Positions 55,606 to 64,000 of a stretch of 64,000 nucleotides of DNA are shown piece by piece. Location: contig JANQQI010000075.1 in assembly GCA_028285085.1 (NCBI GenBank), forward strand, positions 1-64,000, read 5' to 3'. The translations under genes and the position numbers were made by a program. The notes under the pieces are model-generated. The model did no database searches, was not told the origin of the DNA, and was given only the letters and a program-made list of their open reading frames with translations. Each line of letters opens with the position of its first letter. Positions within the stretch are counted from its first letter, which is position 1. The DNA is from Saprospiraceae bacterium (GTDB lineage: Bacteria > Bacteroidota > Bacteroidia > Chitinophagales > Saprospiraceae).

Positions 55606-58600
55606 ATGAAATTTATCTATTGTTTTCTCGTACTGAGTTTGTGCCATCTAACTCTACAGGCACAATTTACTTGCGAAACTATGGAAGCCGAAGAAGTTTC
55701 TGCGACTATTCGAGCTGCGACTTGTAATAATAACAATGTTTCCAATAACCCGGATCGTTACAAGGACCAAGAAAATTTTATTCCGAGTATGTTTCAGCCC
55801 GTGAAGACTGTAAGAATCAGTTTTCACATTATTCAAAATTCACAACAAGCCGGTAATGCCGGCAACTTTGAGAACACACCTGCTGATATAGCCTTTTTGC
55901 ACGACTTAGTTGCGAAGTCCAACCATTTATTATCCAATGTAGCGCCTCCTCTCTTTCCTCAGAATTGCGTTTGTGGTAGTGGCTGTCATTTACCGGATAC
56001 TCGTATTCGTTTGGAACTACAAGGCATCTATTTCCATTATGAGCCCTCGCTGTATCTCTCGGGAAGCATAGGAACGATGATGAATAACATTGGCTACCAA
56101 ACCTCCGAAGTGATTCATATCTTTTTCAACGGGGATACCGGTGGCTTTGCAGGAGGCGCTGCAAACACCCCTTCTAAAACGAGTTTGGGTGCCACACACG
56201 GCATTCGCTTGACCAATTATAATCACTCTTATGAATCCGAATTGGCGAATAGTAATCCAAATTTGAGCTGGTCGGCTACCGTACTCGCCAATAATATGAC
56301 TCATGAGCTCGGGCACTCCTTTGGTCTTTTACACACTTATTCTCAAACCTGTTGCGCGGAAACGACTGATCCCAACGATTACGAATACATCGATGATTTT
56401 TGGGGCACGGGCACCGGTGGATGTCCACAGCTGCCTATGCCAGCCGCTAATTGGTGTTGCTCCGGTCCTGACAACTCTTGTTCAAAAAACTGGATGGGTG
56501 GTTTTTGTCCAACGTCTACCCGTGAAGTAACCCCACAACAAATGGGACGTGTTCATCGCAATGCGATGCTCACCTCATTCCGCAAATTCGTCAAACCAAG
56601 TAGTAATCTGGAGTCCGACCACATCGTCAGTAGCAATGAAACCTGGGATTTCGATATCCGCATGTATAGCAATATTGTGGTACAAAATGGTGCAACATTA
56701 ACGATTCGTTGCCAAGTACTTATGCCACCTTTTTCAAACATCAAGGTACAGCCCGGTGGCACGTTGATTGTCGATGGGGGTACCATCACTTCAGTCGATG
56801 ACGATCACAACTGGCACGGCATTCAGGTACACGGTAATAACACTAAATCTCAATTCCTGGAAAATGGCGTGATGTACCAAGGTAAGCTCATTACTAAAAA
56901 TGATGCGGTCATCGAAAACGCACTGGATGCCATTCAACTTTGGGAACCAGGCAACTGGAACTCCCCGGGAGGAATCGTACAGGCGAGCGAAACCACTTTC
57001 CGCAACAACCGTCGCTCAGCGGAATTCATCGCCTATCAAAATCATATCCCCAATAATCCACAAGTTACATTGGATAATGTGTCATATTTCACACTATGCA
57101 ACTTTGTGAATGATGCTCCAATGAATAACGGCTCTAATTATATGGCCATGGTGAGCTTATGGGAGGTGACTGGAGTTAAATTCAGCGGCTGTTCTTTTGC
57201 CTATGATTTTAATACTAATCAACACACCAAGGGAATTGCCTCTGTTAATGCCGGCTATCGCGTCTATCAGAAGTGTACTGGCGGTGGCCTCCTCCCCTGC
57301 CCCAATAGCAATATCGTTAAATCGAGCTTCCGCAATTTGACCACAGGTATTGAAGCGACTGGTGCGTTATGCTACAATCCTGTTTCCGTTCAACAAACCG
57401 AATTCGAAGATTGCTATCGCGGGATTATTATCGATGAAGTGGATGATTGTAGCATCGTCGATAACGAATTCACCGCAGAAAACGATTTTGTTTACGTCGG
57501 TGTCTATATTGCCAATGCCACTGGATTTACGGTTGAAGGCAACACGTTTACCAGCGGAAATGAGACCTTCTACTATGGCATTCGGGTAGATGACTCAGGA
57601 AGTAACTACAACGAACTTTACCGCAATACTTTTAACGATAATATCAGAGGGGTAATAGTGGTAGGCCAGAACTTTAAGTTGCATAACCACACGATATATG
57701 ATGGCTTGAAGTTTTTGTGTAATGATTTCAATAACTCAACTTACTCTGATATTTATGTCTTGTCCTCAGCAACGGCAGCGATGCATCAGGGAGGTATGAC
57801 GTCAAATAATCAATTCATTCCAGCCGGAAATGCATTTAGTCAAAATGGTGCACAACATTACCATCACACACCCTCACTACAAGCGCTTTATTACCATAGC
57901 TCGGCGAGTGTAGAGACGCCAACGAATTACCAAAACATCATCCCAATTCCTTTGGGTACACAAAATGGTTGTGGGCCTAAGAAATCCAATACTTTGGGCT
58001 ATCAAATGGAAAGTGGACTGGTTGATCAGGTAGCTGGTCGTATCATCATAGTCAATAATGGTCTACAAGCCGCCGTCAATGACTACGAATTGCAGGTAGA
58101 CGGCGGTGATACCGGTGGTCTTATTGGCTTAATCAATGGCAGCAGTGCTGATCAGGCAGATGAGCTCCAAACCAATTTGCTCGATGCTTCGCCTTTGAGC
58201 CATGAAGTAGCCTTAGCAAGCGTCAACGCTCAGATTTTGAGTCACGATCAACTCTTTGAGGTATTACATACAAATGCCCAGGTCGTTCGTGACGAAAGCA
58301 TTTTGCAAGCTTTAGAAAATATGGCTGACCCCATGCCGGAGGAAATGATTACGAATTTAGTGGCCGAGTCATTAAATCCTCAGTATAAAGATGAGTTGGA
58401 GCAAGTGATTGGTGACTTCCGAGCGCTCCGACGGGCTGATCATTTATCCTTGCTCAACCACTACGGCTTGCTACAAGAAGAAGGTGACTATGATAAACTG
58501 TACCACTGGATCAGCTTTTTGGGAGAAGAACACTACGGTCGTCTACGAAAAATTGATTTTCTAACGACTGGCAATCAGCTTGACGCTGCACAGCAGGAGA

Positions 58601-59157
58601 TCGCCAATTGGCAAGATGTTTCTTACGACAACTCCAACTTTGTGGAAGAAAGAGAAAAGGTCAGTGCCTTCTTTGGACCTTATACCGAAAACATGATCAG
58701 TGGTGAAAATAAAATCTGGCCAGAAGATCCTGATTTTTTCAGTTATCTCGACGGTGTAAAAGCCGAAGATAATGATCATACCTCTGCTATGGCCGCCAAT
58801 TTGATTCGTTTCAATGAGCAAGCAGAGTACATCATTCCCGAGGTCGTCATTCGCGAAGAACAGCAGAGTCGCTTTGCATACTATCTCGACAAGCTTTTTG
58901 CTTCAATATCACCGGAAGATATCAAGGTATCGGCCTTCCCGAATCCATCCGATGGTAGCTTCAGCATTAAGATTACAGATTACCGACAGCAACGGTTGAA
59001 TTACGATATTTTCGATATCAACGGTCGGATCGTTGGTCAAGGCATGATTGCTAATGCCATCACCGATGTTCAATTAGCTTTATCGACGGGTACTTATTTC
59101 ATTCGATTTACCCAAGCAGGTAAACAGGTGGGACGTTTGAAAGTGACGATCAAATAA
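55606..59157 (+). CDS. Secreted M43-like zinc metalloprotease with beta-helix and T9SS tail
   Basis: The start at 55606 (MKFIYCFLVLSLCHLTLQAQ) gives the cleanest signal peptide. The 1183-aa product has a metzincin-like catalytic domain (about residues 60-325) with the zinc motif H233-E234-LG-H237-SFGLL-H243. Paired cysteines follow the motif, as in pappalysin/M43 peptidases. A right-handed beta-helix comes next (about 350-740, repeated NTFxxGNETFYYGIRV-type turns). A mostly helical region of unknown role (about 800-1080) precedes the T9SS type A tail (VSAFPNPSDGSFSIKI, GTYFIRFTQAGKQ). A catalytic role in protein degradation outside the cell is likely. The beta-helix may bind polysaccharide. 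Confidence 0.87.
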   Translation: MKFIYCFLVLSLCHLTLQAQFTCETMEAEEVSATIRAATCNNNNVSNNPDRYKDQENFIPSMFQPVKTVRISFHIIQNSQQAGNAGNFENTPADIAFLHDLVAKSNHLLSNVAPPLFPQNCVCGSGCHLPDTRIRLELQGIYFHYEPSLYLSGSIGTMMNNIGYQTSEVIHIFFNGDTGGFAGGAANTPSKTSLGATHGIRLTNYNHSYESELANSNPNLSWSATVLANNMTHELGHSFGLLHTYSQTCCAETTDPNDYEYIDDFWGTGTGGCPQLPMPAANWCCSGPDNSCSKNWMGGFCPTSTREVTPQQMGRVHRNAMLTSFRKFVKPSSNLESDHIVSSNETWDFDIRMYSNIVVQNGATLTIRCQVLMPPFSNIKVQPGGTLIVDGGTITSVDDDHNWHGIQVHGNNTKSQFLENGVMYQGKLITKNDAVIENALDAIQLWEPGNWNSPGGIVQASETTFRNNRRSAEFIAYQNHIPNNPQVTLDNVSYFTLCNFVNDAPMNNGSNYMAMVSLWEVTGVKFSGCSFAYDFNTNQHTKGIASVNAGYRVYQKCTGGGLLPCPNSNIVKSSFRNLTTGIEATGALCYNPVSVQQTEFEDCYRGIIIDEVDDCSIVDNEFTAENDFVYVGVYIANATGFTVEGNTFTSGNETFYYGIRVDDSGSNYNELYRNTFNDNIRGVIVVGQNFKLHNHTIYDGLKFLCNDFNNSTYSDIYVLSSATAAMHQGGMTSNNQFIPAGNAFSQNGAQHYHHTPSLQALYYHSSASVETPTNYQNIIPIPLGTQNGCGPKKSNTLGYQMESGLVDQVAGRIIIVNNGLQAAVNDYELQVDGGDTGGLIGLINGSSADQADELQTNLLDASPLSHEVALASVNAQILSHDQLFEVLHTNAQVVRDESILQALENMADPMPEEMITNLVAESLNPQYKDELEQVIGDFRALRRADHLSLLNHYGLLQEEGDYDKLYHWISFLGEEHYGRLRKIDFLTTGNQLDAAQQEIANWQDVSYDNSNFVEEREKVSAFFGPYTENMISGENKIWPEDPDFFSYLDGVKAEDNDHTSAMAANLIRFNEQAEYIIPEVVIREEQQSRFAYYLDKLFASISPEDIKVSAFPNPSDGSFSIKITDYRQQRLNYDIFDINGRIVGQGMIANAITDVQLALSTGTYFIRFTQAGKQVGRLKVTIK

Positions 59158-59215
59158 ATACAAAATATCCAAAAGTGTAATCGTCTCTGTAGATTGTAGT
59201 AATTTTCTAACGACA

Positions 59216-59250
59216 AGAGGCTGGCCCAGATGGAGCCAGCCTCTCTTTTT
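59216..59250 (+). terminator. Terminator after metalloprotease gene
   Basis: A perfect 10-bp stem (59216-59225 with 59235-59244) has a 9-nt loop and is followed by C and five T. It lies between convergent genes. Confidence 0.88.
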
Positions 59251-59267
59251 ATATCCAAATTTTCAAT

Positions 59268-62200
59268 TTATTCCATTAAAGTCACATCCCCTTTAAAACG
59301 AATCTCTTCTCCGTCCAAAAACTGGATATCCGCAAAGTAGATATACACGCCGCTATCCATGACTTTTCCTTTAAACGTTCCATCCCAGCCAGTATCTTCA
59401 CCCGGCAAAATCTCATCCGCTCGATAAACCAAAGCCCCCCAGCGGTCAAAGACCTGGAAGTTTTGCACACGCGCCACCGCCGGGCCACCGTAAATGCGGA
59501 ACACATCATTCTCTCCATCAAAATTCGGGGTAAAGGCATTAGGAATGTATACATCACGATTCTTTTCAACAAAAATCGTGACCTCATCAGTCGCCGTACA
59601 CCCCGTGAGGGTATCGATAACCGTCACTTGGTATAAAGCCACTTCTGCCGGTCGGGCCCAAATGGATGGGCAATCAGCACAACCCAAAGCTTCGGATGAC
59701 TGCCATACGAAGGTAGGATCATCACTCGTCGTTTCCGCATTCAAGCGAATGCTATCCCCAAGAATAATGGTTTCATCCGGCCCCAGATTAACAAAAATAG
59801 CATCCGGGGAATAGACCTCAACCGGGAAGTCAGATACACATCCATTAGCATCTTCAACGTAGACATTGTAAGCTCCTGCGGATAAGTTAGTAAACTCCTC
59901 CGTTGTAAAATAGGTGATACCATCTAATGAAAGGAGGTAATCCGAGGTGCCACCTGTAATGGTATCAACCAGAATACGGCCACTCTGCTCTCCTTCAAAA
60001 CAATTAATATCAACCGCGGTAAAACTCGCCGCCACTGGTGTAGGCTCTTGCAATACAATTGATGCTTCGCCTTCGCAATTATTTTCATCTAGCACAGTGA
60101 GGTTATAAAGGCCTGCCGGTAATTCAGCCGTAGCGGCTTCCGTAGCACCGTGGTCCCATTGATAATTATAATTGCCTACCCCACCGCTGACTTGAGCAAA
60201 CAGAGCCCCGCTATCTTCACCAGAACATAGAATTTCTTGAGCAATTTCAATATCAACATTGATTGACTGGAGTGGCTCTAAGATTTCAACCGAGGCCACG
60301 GCCGTACAATTATTCGTATTGGTCACCGTCACGGTGTAAATCCCGGCAGTCAAGTCTGTAGCAACATCACCCTCGGAAGGGCTATCACTCCAGTCATACG
60401 CAATCGGGAAACCATTCGTAGTGACGACGGCCATCCCATTATCACCACCATTACAAGATACATTGTCAACGACATTGGCCTCTACAATAAATTCATAAGG
60501 CTCGATGAGATTACCTGCCCAGATTTCGCTACAGCCGTTTGCATCGGTCACCGTCACGAAGTGATCACCGGCGCAAAGATCATTGACTATCGCGCTATTT
60601 TGTGTAGTACCCGACCAGTTGAAAGTATACGGTGGATTCCCACCAATAACGGATACACTCAGTGCCCCATCACACTCTCCAAAGCAAGAGGCATTCAGAA
60701 AGTTATCCATGCTGATCACAATGGGTTCTGGATCGACCACCGACAAGCTGAAAACACCATCCCCCCACGGATCCGTAATGGTAACCGTGTAGTTTCCTGC
60801 CGGTAATCCTCCAAGCAAGGCTTGCCCGCCTTCATTGGCAATAACACCGTTGCCATTCAGGGTATTGGTCGCATTCTGCCAAGAATAATCGTAAGGTGCC
60901 TGGCCATTGAAAGCCGAAAAGATCAATTGCCCATCCACATTGCCCACGCAATCCAGCGTATCATTGAGGAATAAAGACTGGATATTCACCGGGAAGAAGA
61001 CCGTCAAACAATCTTCGGCGGTACAGCCGGTACCATCGGTTACCGTAACGCAGTAATTTAGACCACCGGTCAAGCCCGTCGCCTGAGCTGTAGAAGCTGT
61101 ATTCGACCAGAGGTAAGTATAATTACCATCGCCACCGCCAGCTACCGCCAAGCCTACCCCATCTGACTGGTTATAGCCACTCGCTTCGCTCGCCAGTTGC
61201 GCATCGACCGTTAGTTCATTGAGCACAACCAAAGTGGTACTAATGATACTGTCGCAGCCATTAGCTGCTGGTAAAATATCGGTGAAGTTACCAGTGCTGG
61301 CATAGACGTTTCCGGCCACCTCAATACTTTCACCGAAACAAAGCGTCGTATCTATAGTCATCGCAATTTCATCCAATACCACTAGCATACCGCTCACCAA
61401 ACTATCACAACCATTGGCCGCAGTCAACGTCTCATTGATGGGGCCTGAAGCAGTATAAACAGTGCTACCAACTGTCAAGTTTTCGCCAAAACAAAGGGTT
61501 TCATCTAATACGGTATTAATCTGTTCCAGGACAGTCACCATACCGGTCACCAAGCTGTCACAGCCCGCAGAGGAGAGTATATTTTCATTAATTGGTCCTG
61601 AACTGGTATAAGTTGTAGCGCCTACCACTAGCGTTTCGCCAAAACAAAGGGTCGTATCAAGAACCGTCACTAGGGGCGCCGGGTTAATCACTTCTCCGAA
61701 GGTCACTACAATAAAACCAGAGGCATCGGTTACGGTAATGGTATAATTACTGGCCGGCGCGAGATTGTTGATCGTCGCGGAGCCGCCGTCTACATTGATA
61801 ACACCATTGCCGAGCGGTGGCCCAAAGTTGACACCCCATGAGTAAGCGTAAGATGGCATCCCTGCGCTCACGTTGAGGGTCAAACTACCGTCTACTCCAC
61901 CGTTACAAGTTGCCGAACCATTCGTAACATCCACCGCAATGGCACCGGGGTATAAGACGCTAATACAAGTCACATCTTCGCAGCCATTTGCTGCTGTCAC
62001 GGTTACACAGTATAGACCTGGACTCAGATTATCGATAGTTTGCGTCGTAGCATTATTTGACCAGAGGTAACTAAAAGGTCCTGTTCCTGAAGTAACCGTT
62101 ACCGTGGCACTACCATCGCTGGCTAGTTGCGAACTCGCCGCTTGGAGCTGAAAAGCCACTGCTTCTACCCCTTCGAGCACGGTCAAATTGGTCGTCACTG

Positions 62201-63899
62201 TACTATCACAGCCATCTACGGAGCTAAGCACATCAACGTAAGTACCGGTAGATGCATAGATAGAATTTCCAACCCCAAAGGTCTCTCCATCACAAATCAC
62301 CGGATTTTGTTCCAATTCCAAAGGCGGTAGAATAGTCACGCTTCCCGTGATCAGACTATCACAACCATTGTACGCATCAATGACTTGGAAAATAGAGCCG
62401 CTTTCGGTGTAGAGGCTATCCCCCACTTGTAGGGTGCTACCGGCACAAAGCACTTCGTTCAAAGCAGTGATGCCTTGAGGTGGTACCGGTCCACCATCGG
62501 TCACGGTGATGCTAAAGACGCCCAAAGTATTATTTCCACTTCCATCAATTTGAATCCAGTAGTTCAAACCGGGTTCTAAACACTGTACTTGGATGGATTC
62601 ATCATTTTCAGAACTTGTATATTGGCTTTCTACCTCAAACAGAGGGCCGACACAATTATTACTCCCCGAATAATACAAGGCCACCTGCAGATCCACCGGA
62701 TCAATCCCGAAAGGTTGCGGTTGATCACTAATCGCGTCGATGATTACATGCCCCGTATTCGGTGCTTGAAACAGGTACCAAACGGTCTGCTGCAATTGGA
62801 AAGCCGAAGGATCCCATTCGCCAATCTCAGTTGCACAATAGTTCGTTTGATTGAGTGGCGTACCCACCGAGCCACCATCGGGTACCATACCCAAATCTTC
62901 GGCATTGCAACGAAAATCCTGACCTTCCACGATATCCGGCACTAGAATCTCTAAACCAAAGTAACCGTCGATATCCACTCCTGTTCCGGGCAAATAAGCA
63001 CCATCCACGAGAATAAAATAGCGGGTATCGGGATCAAGACAATGTGCATTCAAGACTTGATCGAGGCTAGAGGTATTATGTGCAGAAGCGACATACTCCA
63101 GGTTGCCGGTACAAGTCCCATCATCGGAAGTATACAAGGCAATCTGCAAACCAACGGGATCCCCCAAATTCTCGGGATCACTAAATCCGTTGATGAAGTG
63201 GTAAGCGCTTGGGTTAGAATTGGTCGTAAAGGTAAACCAAACTCCACGATCATTACCGAAGCCGCCATCGTCCGATGGATTGGGATCGTTGGTATTCGTG
63301 GCGCAGAGGTTACTATAATTGCTTAAGCTACCGTCACCTACAATCCCGAAGTTTGGTAATTCACCCAGTTCCACGGCGTCGCAAACGAAATCATACAAGC
63401 CTCCGATGAAGTTATCATCCAAGGCAATGGTAAAACTCACCTCACCGTCGGAGCTCAGATTATCCGGCAACTCCAGGGTATAATCGAGACTGTTACCGGG
63501 GGCCGGGACGACAAAATCCTGGCAAATAGTCTCGCTACAATCCTCGTTGACATTACAAAAGGCACCATCATCTTCAAAAGCCCGAAAGCAAACGTTGATG
63601 ACATCCGGCACATCAGCCGGACAGTTGTATGCATTCTGGAATTGCGTATTCGGCAAGTCATTAAAACAAAAGGTGGTAGCCGGGTAAGTTTCCCAGCCGG
63701 TATTGGCCACATTGACGCGAAACCGTGGATCAGGTGATCCGAAGTTGTCGGTACAGGTGGTGGTAGAACTACCGCTTTGAATAATGACTTCGAGCGTTCC
63801 TTGCGCGCCGAGCGGTAATGCCAGCACAACTGCAAGGACAGTGAAGATCAAAACAATAGTCAAAAAACGATTTTCAGGACGTTTGGTAACGATTCTCAT
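59268..63899 (-). CDS. Large secreted SprB-repeat protein with gliding-type (type B) T9SS tail
   Basis: A 1543-aa protein with a signal peptide (ending LALPLGAQG). The N-terminal part (about residues 30-480) has several carbohydrate-binding/PPC-like domains (GVWFTFTTNSNPSAYHF, TVWYLFQAPNTGHVII). Five or more GCDSL-type repeats follow (about 485-890), interleaved with Ig/PKD-like and SprB modules (SCFGECDGALSVSVIGGNPP, LCSGEDSGALFAQVSGGVGN) to about residue 1330. It ends with a CHU_C/gliding-motility-associated C-terminal domain (YIPNAFTPNFDGENDVFRIY, FQVFDRWGALVY, GWDGTFKG). This tail is the type B T9SS signal used by SprB-like adhesins that attach non-covalently to the surface. It probably mediates adhesion or gliding. 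It is convergent with the metalloprotease gene. Confidence 0.9.
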   Translation of the reverse strand: MRIVTKRPENRFLTIVLIFTVLAVVLALPLGAQGTLEVIIQSGSSTTTCTDNFGSPDPRFRVNVANTGWETYPATTFCFNDLPNTQFQNAYNCPADVPDVINVCFRAFEDDGAFCNVNEDCSETICQDFVVPAPGNSLDYTLELPDNLSSDGEVSFTIALDDNFIGGLYDFVCDAVELGELPNFGIVGDGSLSNYSNLCATNTNDPNPSDDGGFGNDRGVWFTFTTNSNPSAYHFINGFSDPENLGDPVGLQIALYTSDDGTCTGNLEYVASAHNTSSLDQVLNAHCLDPDTRYFILVDGAYLPGTGVDIDGYFGLEILVPDIVEGQDFRCNAEDLGMVPDGGSVGTPLNQTNYCATEIGEWDPSAFQLQQTVWYLFQAPNTGHVIIDAISDQPQPFGIDPVDLQVALYYSGSNNCVGPLFEVESQYTSSENDESIQVQCLEPGLNYWIQIDGSGNNTLGVFSITVTDGGPVPPQGITALNEVLCAGSTLQVGDSLYTESGSIFQVIDAYNGCDSLITGSVTILPPLELEQNPVICDGETFGVGNSIYASTGTYVDVLSSVDGCDSTVTTNLTVLEGVEAVAFQLQAASSQLASDGSATVTVTSGTGPFSYLWSNNATTQTIDNLSPGLYCVTVTAANGCEDVTCISVLYPGAIAVDVTNGSATCNGGVDGSLTLNVSAGMPSYAYSWGVNFGPPLGNGVINVDGGSATINNLAPASNYTITVTDASGFIVVTFGEVINPAPLVTVLDTTLCFGETLVVGATTYTSSGPINENILSSAGCDSLVTGMVTVLEQINTVLDETLCFGENLTVGSTVYTASGPINETLTAANGCDSLVSGMLVVLDEIAMTIDTTLCFGESIEVAGNVYASTGNFTDILPAANGCDSIISTTLVVLNELTVDAQLASEASGYNQSDGVGLAVAGGGDGNYTYLWSNTASTAQATGLTGGLNYCVTVTDGTGCTAEDCLTVFFPVNIQSLFLNDTLDCVGNVDGQLIFSAFNGQAPYDYSWQNATNTLNGNGVIANEGGQALLGGLPAGNYTVTITDPWGDGVFSLSVVDPEPIVISMDNFLNASCFGECDGALSVSVIGGNPPYTFNWSGTTQNSAIVNDLCAGDHFVTVTDANGCSEIWAGNLIEPYEFIVEANVVDNVSCNGGDNGMAVVTTNGFPIAYDWSDSPSEGDVATDLTAGIYTVTVTNTNNCTAVASVEILEPLQSINVDIEIAQEILCSGEDSGALFAQVSGGVGNYNYQWDHGATEAATAELPAGLYNLTVLDENNCEGEASIVLQEPTPVAASFTAVDINCFEGEQSGRILVDTITGGTSDYLLSLDGITYFTTEEFTNLSAGAYNVYVEDANGCVSDFPVEVYSPDAIFVNLGPDETIILGDSIRLNAETTSDDPTFVWQSSEALGCADCPSIWARPAEVALYQVTVIDTLTGCTATDEVTIFVEKNRDVYIPNAFTPNFDGENDVFRIYGGPAVARVQNFQVFDRWGALVYRADEILPGEDTGWDGTFKGKVMDSGVYIYFADIQFLDGEEIRFKGDVTLME
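61220..62480 (-). repeat. GCDSL-type stalk repeats in SprB-like protein
   Basis: At least five copies of a 40-50-residue unit share the pattern (D)xxLCFGExxxVGxxxYxSxG...GCDSLVxGxxxVL. Three are nearly consecutive (about 61225-61680). Two more lie near 62170-62470. The same GCDSI/L ending occurs in the stalk of the FG-GAP protein at 22404-26189. Confidence 0.7.
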
Positions 63900-64000
63900 G
63901 TTGGGGAGATCTTGCTTTCTCAGTTTTGTTTTGTAAAACGAATGAAATTACGAAAATGCTGGTCGAAGCCCAAAGGCCCATTAGCAAATCCATTAATAAA
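63900..64000. other. Window end, upstream region of SprB-like gene
   Basis: The last 101 bases should hold the leader of the minus-strand SprB-like gene. I see no exact TAnnTTTG match and no start of another gene. Confidence 0.4.

Overview
The window looks like a chromosome segment of a gliding or surface-attached Bacteroidota bacterium, most likely of the Saprospiria (Lewinella/Haliscomenobacter-like). This placement is inferred from protein style and promoters, not from a marker gene. The support is: at least seven proteins ending in type IX secretion (T9SS) sorting domains; HYR, SprB, PKD and lamin-tail modules in very large secreted proteins; Reg_prop beta-propeller sensors paired with LytTR or AraC output; and repeated matches to the Bacteroidota -7 promoter element TAnnTTTG, with poor Shine-Dalgarno sites.

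Layout. 1-7103 (-) is the N-terminal 2367 residues of a giant secreted adhesin-like protein that runs off the window. tRNA-Ser(UGA) follows, then an AraC regulator and an AT-rich serine beta-lactamase-fold lipoprotein. 10.6-17.9 kb (-) holds a tail-fibre-like T9SS protein, a LytTR response regulator with its propeller histidine kinase, a lipid A-type acyltransferase and a Na/Pi cotransporter. 18.2-26.2 kb has a membrane LytTR regulator, a propeller-TM-AraC one-component regulator and a 1261-aa FG-GAP surface protein. 26.3-32.2 kb has a copper-type P-ATPase, an unknown lipoprotein, tRNA-His and an ASPIC/UnbV FG-GAP protein.

32.6-38.2 kb carries a pentaheme cytochrome with a T9SS tail, an SRAP protein, UbiX, a thioredoxin-like protein, a divergent metallophosphoesterase and a coiled-coil membrane protein. 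38.7-45.1 kb is a probable operon of DUF4956, CotH kinase plus beta-helix, and a sugar dehydrogenase with PKD and T9SS domains. 45.1-50.3 kb (-) has a GT-C-like membrane protein, FolC and an ExbB-ExbD-ExbD-TonB-like operon. 50.6-54.7 kb is a beta-oxidation pair (HAD/ECH and thiolase) interrupted by a broken S23-type four-helix-bundle gene inside an inverted repeat. 54.8-63.9 kb has an unknown lipoprotein, an M43-like metalloprotease with beta-helix, and a 1543-aa SprB-type protein with a type B T9SS tail.

The unifying theme is the cell surface: secreted adhesins and enzymes, the energy-transducing and sensing machinery that serves them, and ordinary housekeeping genes between. I see no CRISPR array, prophage, restriction system, biosynthetic cluster or complete insertion sequence. 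The best candidate for unusual biology is the S23-like element at 53.06-53.49 kb, followed by the DUF4956-CotH-beta-helix operon and the surface-sorted multiheme cytochrome.
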